Assembly (NCBI GenBank): GCA_009741485.1
Contig: CM019218.1
Span: 48,847,377 to 48,911,376, forward strand
DNA from: Malurus cyaneus samueli
Taxonomy: Eukaryota > Chordata > Aves > Passeriformes > Maluridae
Direction of reading: 5' to 3'
DNA length: 64,000 nucleotides
Shown piece after piece: positions 1 through 13,400 of the stretch; within the stretch, counting starts at the first letter, position 1, and the number at the start of each line of letters is the position of its first letter. The translations under genes and the position numbers were made by a program. Below the pieces are notes generated by a model. The model worked only from the letters and a program-made list of their open reading frames with translations. It searched no databases and was not told the DNA's origin.

Positions 1-3000
1 TTGCAGGACAGTAACCTCACTTCCTGAAGAACTGCATTAGACAAATTATTGTAGTTAGCAAGTGATTCTATAGAAACAGCTGAAATGCTTCAAGTTATAG
101 CCCAACAAATCTCTGACTCATGGCTAATTGCCAGCTCTCTTCCCACTGAAGTCAGAATCAATCCCTCCTGCCCCATCTTAGAAAAGTTCTTAAAAGTGCA
201 GCGAGCATTTAAAATTTTGGAGACCTTGCCCACTCTTATAACTGGACAAGAGTCAGATTTCCAAAGTACTACTCCTGTTGCACAGAAACTTCCTTCCCAG
301 AAGTCCCTTCATTTCCAGTAGACAATCCCTTATTTCACTAATAGTTCTAGATGCAGCCAAGCAACATCCTATTTAAAAGTCATCTTCCAACAGCAGTAGC
401 AATAAACACATTTGGCCAGCTAATTCACCTTCTGCAGTCATGGAGCTGGACTAACAACCTGCTTTATCTTCGGGCATGTAGCTTGTAAAACCAGCTCCAA
501 ATGGTAGCACAGAAATATATAAAACATGGAGAAGGGTTTTATGAGAAGGTGGGTTTGTGGCTTCTGATTCCAACTTGTTTCCATGAGATTCTTAAAAATC
601 TAGCAGCCTGGAATTAAGAAACCTTGGTTGTGACTTATTTTCCAGCAGTTTCTTTAAAAGATGAGTAATTTGGAAAGCATGGAAAGTATTAGAGTAACTG
701 CTTTGATGCCTTTAATAGAAATTTGGGATGGATTTGAAAGAAATGAGGGAAGTGCTGTTATTTCCTTTTGGAATGGCAGCCTGACATGACTGGTGTTGTT
801 ATACAACAAAGTGAGCAAAGAGCAGCACACACGCGAGCCCGGCAGCAGCCGGGGAGCTTGTCCTCCTAATCAAGTTAAGATCTGGATGCTGATGGACTCA
901 ACAAACAAACACTCATGTTTATTCTAACAGAATGAACAGAATGTACCACAGAGAATATGACTCACTTTTCCATAGGACGCCTGTCTATTCTCTGAGTTCG
1001 GATAAGGAAATGTTGCACCTCTCGCTTACAGCTTGTTTTACAAAGTTTTAATGAGCCTGTCCTGGCGAGCTGTCGCCCTGCCACATAAAACCTGATTCAT
1101 TAACCTTTGTGAAAATAAGTGTGCCTTTTGACAGGACACACTGCACTAGGCCCTGCTAAATCAGCCAGCCAGACTCACTCACAGGTGGTTTTAGTCTGGA
1201 GTGCTTTCTGAAACGAAAATATGCAGCCAGCCTCAGCAGCATGTCGGCTGTTTTCCCTTGGGTGACAGGCTGTCCTGCTGCGTCCAAAGCATCCCTCCTC
1301 CTCCTCCTCTTCAGGACAGAGCTTGCCTTTTGAACTGGGCCTTTAAAACACAACTTTCCGTAAGAAAAGAGTTTGTTTAAAGCAGAGTTCGGGGAAGGGG
1401 CAATGAAGAAATTATTACATTTTTATTCAAAACATGTAAAACTCAAAAAAAGCTGCCTATTAATTCACAGGAAGTTCCGATTAAAGTAGGTGTCCTTACA
1501 AGACTTCATGCAAGAAATTCAAATGAAGGGGAGGGGAGGGAAAGAGATTTTTAAGTAAATAAGTGAGAAGAGCCAGGGAAAACAAGAGTTATAAGCAGAG
1601 GCTCAGGTGGCTGACTTGGCAGAGTGGGGCGTGAAGGAAGGAAGAGGCAGTGGGACGTTGGCATTTACAGTAGTCAAGAAGTCTCCAGAGTTTGTGACTT
1701 TAACCACAAGTTGCTTAACAATACTGTAAGCTCCTTCTCCTCCACATCCAGCCCCAGCCATGCCGGTAAATCCCTCTCCAAGTCATGAGGGGGGATGCAG
1801 GTGCAGGGTGGTGGTGGTGGTGGTGGACAAAGGAGGAGGACTGGCAGAAGGGATATTCCACTGCCCCCTGAAATTACAGGAGTCATAATGAGAAAAGACA
1901 GCTCCTGGCTTCCGTCCCTGGACAGGAGAAGGCTGGTGAGTAACAAGTTTGGGACTGAGGGGCTGCCCTGTGGCGTACACAGGGCCATTTACAGCTAGAA
2001 AGATTTTTTTTTCTTTTTTTCCCTGAAGTCGGTGAAGACCTTCCAGTGCCAGAAGAGAGTCATGAGAGAAGAGAAGAGAAATTGTGTGTTTGTCATTTCC
2101 CAGTGATGGATGCAGGAGAGCAGAGGATCCACTAGAAAGAGGTGAATGTGAACTAGCACTTCAGAGACCAACTTGTTGCTGTGGCATTCTAGCAAGCATT
2201 AAGAATTACTGTCAAAGACACCCTTGATTCTTGTTTGTGGTGCAGATTAGCTAAGACTCTGCAAATGATAAAACCATTTCAGATTAAGAAATGAAATACT
2301 CTCCAGATTAAAGACTTCTCAGGTTATATATCTCATCCCTATGGGAATTTGAAAATACACCGTTTTAAATCTACCAGCTGCAATAATGGAGAAACTAACT
2401 AAATGACAGAAAGACAATAGTTCCCATTAACCCCAGGAGGGCTGGGAGTGTGTTGTGCTGTGCTTTTCTGTGCTCAGTAGCAATGTGTCATCATAAAGAG
2501 CCTACATTTAACAGTGGAACAATGCTGTGCATGGTGTCACATTCCCAGGGGCTTACTGTGCAACAGCTTCTCCAAACTGCTCCATTTCCACTGCTGAAGC
2601 AGCTCAAAAAAAAAAAAAATCCTTATACAGCTGGGAATTATAAAACTCTGCAAGAGCCTGTGATGCCAAGGACCTTTACTTGGAAGCACACCTCCACTTC
2701 TAGTGCTTTGGAAGCTGGTCTTTTCCAAAAATCTTTCTATAGATGCTAAAGCAAGGATGGATCTGGTCACAGGCCATTCACCATGAGTGATTATATCTTA
2801 AAGGGATAGTCCCTCTCTTTAAAAATCCTAATTCTTCACATGTTTCTGGTTAAAAAAAAAAGCAACACAAAAGAACCAACCCTTGTGCCTATGTCAGTGT
2901 CTTAGATGTATAAATTTAAACATTCCATTGTAAGCTAAGATTATCTTGCCTCTTGCCCACTGAGACCTGTGGGTTTGGCTTTATAAGACTCCATAACTGG

Positions 3001-6000
3001 CCTGCTTGAACCCTGTCCAGCAAGTTTTCATCTAAATTGATTAGGACTTGGAACGTATTTTCTTGGACAAATTGTGTTCTAATGAATAGAACACTCCCTC
3101 ACAGCTGTCCTGCCAGAAAGCCAAGATTTTTTCTGTCTGAAAATCATCCCAAAGTGACCCTTAGATAAAGTTCAGAATCCATTTTCATTTTTTTAATTAA
3201 GAAAAGGTTTGCTTAATTCCATTCCATACATTTCAGCGCTAGGCAGCTGACACACGATTCCCCCTAAACATTTTATTTTAAAGAATTTGGTTGTGATGTC
3301 AGGTCTGCCACAAACAATACATTTCTAAACACACTGTCTACATTCAACACAAAGCATGAGGATGGTTTCAGCAGGAAGAAAAGCCTCTCTCATCCCTGTA
3401 CCTGTAGATGGCACATAGAGCAAACTCAAGGTCAGCTCTATTCTCCACACAAGAAATCTAAACATTAATGAAGACAAGCAGGGAATATCACTGTACAGCC
3501 TCACCCAAGCATCAGAGATTTCCTTTCTCCAGGGACAAGGCTCCCCAAGAGACCCCCTCCTCACCCCCAGTAAGTAGCTTTATGACCTCACCTTCAAGTC
3601 CAAGGGTGGACTGGCCAAGAATTCCTGCTATTAATTATTGCTGGCCAAGTGAAGATGGCATTTCCCCTCAGTAAGCAGCCCTGTACACTATGGAGTAAAA
3701 GCTATCCCAAGCCAGGACGAATGCACCTCTTCTTTTTAGCATTTTACTCTATAGTTGATCTCCCAGATGTCCCAGCTTGAAACCTCAGTAAATGTTTGTG
3801 ATATGATTAGCCCATCTGTAATTTTTATTCTATGACCACTCTCATGGTAGACAAGGAGGATTTCATTCAATCCAGAATACCCAGGGGACATCCATGGTTA
3901 CATCATTTTCCTTATCTCCTTGCAAGAGTATTTCTAGGAACCAGGAGTACAATTATAGACAAGATCAGATCCTTTCTAGTCTTGCAAAAGATGGGTCTGA
4001 TCCATGTGGAAATAATGTGCCTCCACTATGTTTTCAGGACTTAATTGACACAGAGCACTCAGAAAGGAAATGAGTGCAGGAATTTACAGGAACCAGACTT
4101 TCAAGAAACAAAACTTCCCAAGTCTTTAAACATTGGTTACATCTTTAACATAAAAGGAAACTGAGGCAAAGTCACTTCTGCTCAATCTTGAATGGCATTT
4201 GACAACTTCAGCTACCAACTATGCTCAGAGAAGGAAAGTAAATAACAAGAAATTGCTCTGCTACAAAAACTAATGAGCATCATGGTACTGCTAGTAGAAA
4301 ATGGGTCATAAAAAGACATGACACACACAGCTTCAAAGATTCACCTGGAGTTCCCTGGAGATGACGGCAGTTGCTGCAGTTATTCTCCAATGCCTTTACT
4401 GAAGGTTGGTTCAGTTACATAAACATGATTAGTTAATATGCATCATTAGACAGTAAGATCTCACTTAAGTTTATGCTGCTTTGACAGACAGATTCAGAAA
4501 AATATCACACCCCTCTTCTAGAGTCCATGTCATCTTTGGCTGTGGTGAAGAAAACTGCAGCCATTGATTTGAGCCCCTTTTTAAAAATCTCTGTGGCTCT
4601 CAAACCATTAGAACCTAACTATAACGACAAGGAATGAACACAAACAAGATTTGCTAACATTTTATCACACTGTATTCTGCAGCCTGCTATTGTCTGGAGA
4701 TGTGGTTACAATGGGCAGATTATGCAGCATTAAACCCTCCTGAAAGCATACACAGAAAATATGAAATAATCTTGCTCAGAACAATTATCTTTAAACACCA
4801 GTACAGCTTCAGTGCCAGTGGAGAGCGGCAAGCGAAGTCATGGGCCCAAGGCAAAGCAATGACCAGCTGCCAAGAAACATTCTTGTTAGTCTTTGTTGGA
4901 GTTTGCCTTTTTTAAGTCATTGTGCAGCATAATTAAGTTGGTAACATGCAGATGAGAAAGTGGAAAAAAATGTCAAGACATAGGGAGATGAAATGCTGAA
5001 GCACTGAAAGATGTCACCTCCTCTGCGAAATGCTTATATTATGAAACAAAAAGAGAAAGAACGAGTCATTTCAGGATACTTCTGGAATGAGAGATAAGAA
5101 GATTGCAGTCTTCTGGTAGTCTCCCACAAAACCTCCTTATCTGCATTCTACATCATGAGGGCTGAGTATGAACACAAAGCAGAAGGGCAAGAGGGCAGTT
5201 CTGGAGAATGGACAAGATGAACTGCAGCCTAAGAAATGGGATTTCAGGACAAGGTGGCTCTTTCAAGATCCTGAGAACTGGATGCACATATTCCATGAAA
5301 TGGCAACAAGAAGAGCTGAAGGCCTGATCAAGCCTAAGTCATTGGAGAATGATTAACTTGGAGATCAAGGATGTACAACAGGATAAGAAAGCATTGGAGG
5401 GAGAACTTGAGTCAACCCTTACGATCACCCTCTGGTGGCTCCTGTGTACTACCAAGCTGATCACAGGCTTTAAGTTCTTTTTGGTTGTGCTCCAGCTTGT
5501 TAAACATGCTCAGCTCCTCTCACTGTTTATCTGTTTCGCAGTGTGGGATGTGTGAGTAGTTTTCTGACATTATTTAAAGCTTTTAACCAGAGACAGACAA
5601 AAACATTTAGAGACAGCAAACTATTTCTTGAGCTGAGGACAAGATTTCAGGCCAAATCCCAGCTACCATGTCCAGGTTAAATCCCCCTTGCACCATTTCT
5701 AGATTTGCGTTGTCCTGGGGAGCAGCTGGGAATTTCCTTTTCCTGAGGTGACCCATGGGTGGCATAAGACAGAAGGAGCCAGACTTGTGCTGTCTGCTCC
5801 CTGGCTATCCAGTGATAGGAGGGGACAACAGGCATCCACTGCTGTTTTCCCCTGGGAAGGGGCCCAGCAGACTGAAGTTCCAAAACATGAGCATTTCCTG
5901 CCTTCACCAGCGCTATGAGCTGTTTCAGTGTGCCTGGAAGGACAGGGACTGAAAAGAAGAAAGAAGTGAGCTGCTACCAGGATTTGTGCAACAAGCAGAG

Positions 6001-6243
6001 GGCTTTGCCCTGGCTTGTGCTCGTGGCATGACTCAAAGGCTGGCATGGAGTGGCCCCCCTTTCACAGGTAGACAAGCTGGAGACTCTGGCAGCAAGGCTA
6101 GGCATTGCATTCCCTTTAACTCTTACAGACACAGCAATTATCAGCACCCAGAAGTCACATGGATTGACAACATCCCAGAGTGGCCCCACTCAGGCTGGAT
6201 TTCCACTGTGCTTAAATAAATTCTGCCCAGGGACTCAGTCTCC
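1..6243. other. Intergenic, no gene recognised
   Basis: All open frames are short and none reads like a known family. The block around 790-1140 has a balanced composition with several CpGs and ATTA/TAAT-type words, and could be a conserved regulatory element, but conservation cannot be judged here. A GGT microsatellite lies at 1807 and a 14-base A run at 2606-2619. Confidence 0.6.
1807..1826 (+). repeat. (GGT)n microsatellite
   Basis: About seven GGT units occur in tandem. The translated frames through it give poly-Gly or poly-Pro, which explains the short open frames here. Confidence 0.9.
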
Positions 6244-6263
6244 NNNNNNNNNNNNNNNNNNNN
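6244..6263. other. Assembly gap of 20 N
   Basis: Twenty consecutive N lie between CAGTCTCC and AAAAACAAAC. The true length is unknown, and open frames read across it are artefacts. Confidence 0.99.
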
Positions 6264-7847
6264 AAAAACAAACCAACCCGCCAAAACAGGTGCTGAACAC
6301 CAGATACAGCAGGTACAAGGTCTTGGTAGGTGGCGTTTTGCCAGATCCATCCTTGCTGATGGATTCACATTTGTACCTCTGTGGTACAATGGAGGGATAG
6401 AAGGGTTACAGGAAAGGCACAAGATAGCATGGTAGGGAATGAGCCAAAACGTCAGTGCTAAAGAAGCAGAACTGAGAACCAAAGAGAGATGGGAATGGAA
6501 TAGAAAGCTCAGAATTCTGGACAAATCAATAAAACAGCAGCACTGAAAATGGGAACAAGCTGTCAGACCTTCATCTCTTACAAGGAACAATGAACATACC
6601 ATATTTTCTGATGATTTTGATGGAAATAGTTATGCAAGACTGATATTGTTCACAGTGATTTAATTAAGACTCTGTCAGCACTGTCAACTTAATTAACCTA
6701 GTATTTAGCCTTTTACAGGAATCAGTTATAAAAATGTGCCCTGCACTAAACCCCAACATTCTATAAATGGTCTCAGTCCTACAAGAGTCACCTTTTTGGC
6801 CCAGAGGGCTCTAGAGAGCGTCCTGCTGAGGTGCTAAGGTATCTCTGTCTGGAAAGGTTATAAGCTCATGCTGTATTCCTTGCCCGCACAGCCCTCTCCT
6901 CGCAGTTTGTGGGAATCTGGGGTGTCTGAGAAATGCAGAGTCAAGCGTCCTGGCAGCATCCCATCACAGAAATTACTTCACAGAGAATTAATCCCCAATT
7001 GTAACACTTCTTACCATGCTAGATCCAAACCTCTGCATTTGCTGAGCTGCAATGAGCATGGAAAGGCAAAGACTAGAAAATGGACTTGCACCACTTGTGA
7101 ACATTTTGGTTTCTGGGCTGGTTAGTGACAGAAGCAGTTCACTATGTGGAGGAACAGGCTCATCTGGTGTCAGCAAGAGCCTATGGTAGAGCATGCTACA
7201 AACCTCAGCTGCTGTCATGTGCTGCCCTATGCACTGGGGCCACCTCTAGCACTATATCCTGCAGCTGTGGGACATGTCCTTCTCCTTGCCTTGTGGCAGC
7301 AAGGGCACAGGAGCCTGGAGTCACTAGTGAAATCAGTTAGGTCTCTGGTGGGTTCTCTCAGAAAGTCTTATAGGTAAGATTCAAATAGAGGCCGAAAAAT
7401 TAATATAATTGAGAGCAAACAACCAACACTCCCAGAAAATCCCATGTTCTGAAACTGTTATTGCTTCATCAGTGACAGGAAAGAGCAGTGCTCTAAAATA
7501 GAAGTTCACTTAATTGAATTTCCCTTAAGGCACAGAAAATAAGCTTCCATGAAGTTGTATCAATTGTTCAACAATAACATGCTCTCTCAACTAAAAACTG
7601 GGTTAGGAATTTGTATTGTATTTTCACAAAACATAATTCCTAGGCCAGTTTCTTCCTCCTCTTCAAGATAACCAAGTAGATTCCACCTCAGTGATCACTG
7701 AGTCAGACTGTGTGGGTCAGTCAATGCATAACCAACATTCAACTTCTCCACAGTCCTACTTAACAGAGCCTGCTGGACCCACCACAGGGCTTTAGATGCA
7801 CTAAGCCATTAAAGGAGCTGTTTGCTTAAATACCTTTGTATTCAAGG

Positions 7848-7861
7848 TTTTTTTTTTTTTT
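7848..7861. repeat. Poly-T run (14 bases)
   Basis: Simple homopolymer. No adjacent retroposed gene is recognised on the minus strand. Confidence 0.9.
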
Positions 7862-10345
7862 CTAAGTATCTCTGTATCCTTATCCTCTGTGCTGGGGTGT
7901 GAGGCTCACAGTTGCGTCAAGCCCAGGTGAGGTCAGCTGCACACCAGACTCACATCCTTCTCCCTCCTGGATTACAGGGCAGGCAGAACTATACCAGGGT
8001 GCTAAAAACACAAAGGAACATTCTAAAGCTACAGAGCAATAAGGACTCATACCTTTTCCTGGTAATACAGAAAGTGTTAACAACTGACACTCATGTATTT
8101 ACGTGTGAAATATTATCTTTCTGAAAATTTGTCATCATAAATGTGTTTCACAATGCAGGGATGGCCATGCTTTGCAAGCCTGAGCAGTAGGAAGAATATT
8201 TCCTTGGGAATAAGGCCAAAATATTAGCACTGAACTGAATCAGTATGGGCCAAATTAATGAAGTTACTGCTCCATCATAGACCTCCATATGTGAAACATG
8301 AGAAAGCGGTTTTATGAACAGCACATCAATCCATGGCACTGGTCAGCAGACCAAAAAAAGCCAGCCTCCAGTTTCAAAGTTTCATTCAGCTTTGGCACAG
8401 AAAGGTTAACTGTTATTTAAACAATGCTTCTGAACAGATAATGTTAATTAAATGTTTGCATTCAAATCTTATTACACAGTGCAGTAAGTTTGCTTTCTAA
8501 ACAAACACTGTACATCCGGTGCAGAATGGACAGTTGGGAGGGCAGACAATAATGAGTAATCGTTCAATCCCATGGATCCTTTTAATACTAAGAGCAAGGA
8601 GGGGAGAATGTTTGCCATCTCCAGACTCTGTGTGTGTCTGCCTCAAAGTTCCTTCTTATTCTCCAGGGATTTGCAAAATTATGCGTTTAAATATTCATTA
8701 TCTTTCTAATCTAATACTGCTTAAACCTTCTTTTTCAAGCCCAAGGATGACACAGTGAGTGGATGAAAATTATATTTAGTAAAAACAGAGTCTTGTAGCA
8801 GCACTGGGTAAGCCAAACACCCTGATGTGAAGGAAAGCAACTAAATCATCCATCCAGATGGGAAACGTTGACAGTCCCTTAATTGTAGCAGTTCTGCAAT
8901 ACACAGAGGTGTGCAATTTGGCTTTGTTAGGCAGACATCATGAACTATTTATTTTGTCCTCAAGCTGAGCAGGAAGTTTATGAAGCTGGCCTCTTGCTGG
9001 ACATATCACCTGGCTGCTGTGTTTCCTATCGGAATGCGGAGTTGGATGGTCCCTTTCTGCACTGACGTAATGCGCTGCCATGTGGAGATTTCTCTGCGAG
9101 CCTAAGACCTATTCCTCTGACTCCAGGAGCACACTGGATGCCGTGCATCCAATTCCTGACAGGAATGCTTCATTTTCCTCTTGAGCAACCATTTCTGAGC
9201 AAGCCAGGAGCAGAATCCAGCTTTTCTTGGCTGAAAGAACTGGGATGTCCCAAAATGGGGCTTTTTAAACAGATGAGTGAAAAAGTAGAGAGCCCAAAGG
9301 ATGATTGCTCTCCAAAGAAAATCATACAAATCAACAAGGAAAAATTCCTCTCAGTAAGTTAGACTTTCTAAGATGGTCAAACAGCTGTGAGCTGTTGGGC
9401 TTAGCTCTGCTCCAGAATAGCCCGGAATATCCGCTCCACTGTCTCAGGAGACACAGTGAGGTCCCCAGGTCTGCCTTTGGCAGAGGCTGAAAAAATCCAT
9501 TTTAAATGTGCCCTACATTTCCTGTGGGAGACTGCCTTGGTTGGATAACTTGTCCTTGCACATCCCTTCCCGCCACCCCAGCACACCATCACCCTCCCTC
9601 CCCTGGGCTGGATCCTCCCTTCTGCAGGGCTTGGCTGAGCTGTGGCTTCCTGCCCTGACAAAGTGGTAGCCTGCAGCCAGCCCAGCTGCTGGGGACCCTT
9701 GCAGTACCACCAACATGCTCCCTCTGGAGGAAAGCTGCAAATGTGGCACTGCTTCCCATGCAGGGGAGCTCTTAGCTTTTCCCAGTCCCAGGATTGTGGG
9801 GTAGTGGACAATGGCTGGGAGTACAGCATTATATCCACCTCGAGGCCCAGGGAAAAGAATGGGGGTGATGACCAAGCTTTTCAGACTCCACATGGTGAAC
9901 CATCAAGTTCTACTGGAAATGCATCAGAGACCAAAAGGTTTCTCTTTTCCTGCAGTGAGCTGAGCATGACCATCTCCTACTCACCAATACAGGCTGTGGG
10001 GCAGAACTGATTTTTCCCCAATTAATTTGCCCTGCAGAAATAACTAACAGTTGACTATCAATCCCAAATAATTTCCCTTTATCCTGATGAAAGTTTTATC
10101 TTCACAGTAAATAGTGTTGTTTTCGGGCTGCTCTTAATACCTCCCAACACACATGTAAAATTTTGCTGAATTTAGCCAGTGGATATCTTCTCAAAGTAGA
10201 TAAATAAAAAGATGACTTTTAAGCTAAAGCAGTACGAAATACACTCAGTGTTTTGTCCAAAGAATCCCTCCCAGATTTGCAGCAGGCCAACTGGATTCAT
10301 AAACTGTTCATAGGCAAGTAATCAAAGGAATTTAAAATAGGAAAC

Positions 10346-10428
10346 ATTTTCAGCTCTGTGCTGATTTTTTCAAAATCAGAGGGCAAACTGATTTTCAGCT
10401 CTGTGCTGATTTTTTCAAAATCAGAGGG
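10346..10428. repeat. 38-bp perfect direct duplication carrying a hairpin
   Basis: The 38 bases beginning ATTTTCAGCTCTGTGCTGAT occur at 10346-10383 and again, identically, at 10391-10428 (period 45). Each copy contains the perfect stem CTGATTTT / AAAATCAG with a three-base TTC loop. This looks like a recent local duplication. Confidence 0.97.
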
Positions 10429-13400
10429 AAATTACAACAGCAGCAATGTTGTATTTCTGTGTATTTCTCTTACATATATATGATATGTAATTTATACAAA
10501 TGTATAAAGGCCCTTCCCCGACACTTTCCTAGTAGCCTGCAGAAGATCATTTAAGAGGTAGGCATTTTTTGAAATATTAATAAGGACACATTTACCCAAA
10601 GCACATCAATATTTTTGTCCTGTTCTGCACAGAGAAACTTGAATTGCTATAAACATTTCAAGGAGGCTGGGTATCTCCTGAGATGAAGCATTACATCTTT
10701 TCACTTCCAGCTAATATGGTGGAAGCAGGCAACCCTCAGCATTTGCACAGGCACGTGAACCCAAATGCCACCCTCAGCCCCCCTTCGTGGCCTGATGCTG
10801 TTGCAATTATTCCTTCTGTTTCTGCACCCTGCCTGCTTAATTTGCATTTTACTGAACCTCAGCATCACCTCCATGAATTACCACAAAACATAGGTCCAGT
10901 GGGTTCCACTGAGCCCACCAACCTCCTGCTCGTAGCAGGGCTCTCACCAGTGCCAGAGCAGAGCCACAGGTTCAGCAGTGGTCCCAGCCACCACCAGGAA
11001 GTTTAGGCAAAAAACCCATACCAGTATTCAAACTACAGCCCTGTGACCATTCCAGGGACTGCTTCAGTCTTTACAGTCCCAACAGTGGTAAGGAATTCCC
11101 TTTTCTGAAGAAAACAGTGGGGAATGAAGGTCCTCAGCTACACAGAAGTTGGTATTGCTTCACCAAACCTGACAACAGCACGAATTTTTACAAACTTTAA
11201 GAACAACCAGATGCCAACCTCTGAAGTGGGGAGAAAAGCTAACTCTATGCTGTAATTACATTTTGTTTAGACTTGTCTTTCCATACATGAGAGCTGGGGT
11301 TGAAAACTTTTATTACAAAGTGGAGAGGAACTTAAAGCACAATCTGATTTAAACCAGCCTCCATCACTCTTGTTCAAAATAAATACACAACAGAGATAAA
11401 GTGTTAGTGTAACAGGAAAATGCTTTTATAAATTGCTACCCTGTCTGCTCCCTTTCCAGAGGATTAACATTCACCTGTATGAATATGCTGGCCGGAGGGT
11501 GTCTTGTAGAGTAAGATTGCCTAGGACACTGCTCCCAAAGCGTTCACCCAGCCCCTGAGGCTCCCTGCTGAAGAGCAGGCAGAGTTGGTACCGTACTGTC
11601 ATATGAACACTTCTCAGCAGCTTCCTTATGCAGGTGCGACCAAAGAGGATGACCCCTGAGCAGCCTTCTGGGCAGGCCAGGTGCTAAGGAACAGACTTTT
11701 GACTTCTGACTGCATGATGCCCTCATTTTGCTCTGAAATTTCTTGCCATTAGTCATGAGCCCTATGCATTCCATTCACTTGCATTGGGAAAAGGCTTTTA
11801 GAGCAAAAACATTCAGATACTTTTTGCAAGTTCATTGAAGTTCAGTGAGCTGTTTTATCTCAGTGGCAGGAACATGTCCACTTCAGCTGGAAAAGTTCTT
11901 GGCAAACTGCAGGTCTTTAACAGAGGAGTCTGCATTTGTCAACCATGCAGGAAACTCTGAGAGCTCCTTTCTCAGCAAAGCTTACACCTTCCTCAACACT
12001 CACTGTGCCTTTGCACATGCCTGCAACTACACGCCCCAGAATAATATCCTAGTTTAAAAAAATTGGGGTGTTTTCTCCAAGTGTGAACTTTGGTTTTGTT
12101 TTGAAACCTTCCCCTTTTTCCCTGACTAATGCAGCTCATAAAGGAACACCTCCCTCAGGCTAAAAGCATGGAAGATGCTTGTGATTGAAAGGAGAAAGAA
12201 GTGTCTTTACAAATAGACTCTGACTCTGGGCTCTGGGGTGAGATAAGACTTAGGGCTGATACTAGGAGATAAAGGTTAGGATGATCTGCCAAGATTTAAA
12301 CAAGGGTGTCCTCAGCACCTCGGAACTGCACATTCATGGAATGTGGCCCATATTAATAATAATTTAACTTCTCTCAACACGCTCAGAGACAGCCTTAATG
12401 CCAACCCACAGGTTCCCAAGGGCAGAGTGACAGCATTCACACAGGCTATTGACCTGAAAGACAAACGTTTGTGTTTTTTGCTAATCCCCTAAAGTACGTA
12501 GTATTTCAGAATCTCTTTCCTCATAGTTGCCCTCACAAGACCATGGAATTACTTATTTTAGACTGATTGAGGCCAGTCATGTGTTGGCATTAATTCTGAG
12601 AACTGTCACTTGTTTATGACACTGTTGGTGTAAAGCAAATGGACTAGATTTACAGTTGAAGGGCTTTGCCCAGGAAATTACTCAAGACACATGCAAAACC
12701 TCACCAAGAAAGAGCCTTTGGGGGAAACAGGTGTGAATCATTCACAGCATGCCTGGTGAACAATCCTCAGCACATCCAGGAGCCAGCCCAGGAGCCAGCC
12801 TGGGAGGGATAGACCCTGCCTGTGCACCCTGTCCATACCCTGGGGCAAGGCAAGAGCAGAGCAGCCCTTCCCCCTGTGTTACAAAGCTATCAGCTGCTTT
12901 CAGAACGCTGTACTGACATTCAAGCTGCAGCAGTGCAGGTGACCACTGCAGAAAGGGGGTCAAGGCTTAGTCTTTTCTATGGTAGATGCCACTATGGCAT
13001 CAGGAGAAAACAAGACACACTTTTGAATTACTTCGTCAGAAGGAATATTACGGGCAACAGGGATCTAAGAGAGTCACGTAAACAGAGCAATTTTGTACTG
13101 CTCTTATTGGAAAATGTTGTAACAAGATACTGTGTTCATTGTTTACATTTCCAAAATAACGAAATCAGAGGACAGAACAAATGAAACTAAAATCCTGGGC
13201 TGCTTCATGCAGTTTCTACACCTGGGCAAATCCAGGCCAAAACAAAACCCCAGAATGTCTCCACATAATTCTCCCCCTCTCACAAAGGGGCAAAGAAGGA
13301 TTCTGAAGTGCTGTTAAAATACTAAGTTTTAGAACCACTTCCTCATCTTCAGTTTGTTAAGAGAGCACAGTGGTGACTCCCCCTGTGCCTGGAGATGAAA

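Noticed and set aside
5168..5356. Lys/Glu-rich 62-codon frame on plus
   Set aside because: It reads somewhat protein-like but has no recognisable family, no splice partners and no conserved motif.
6050..6602. Open frames crossing 6244-6263
   Set aside because: They run through the N gap, so the translation is artificial.
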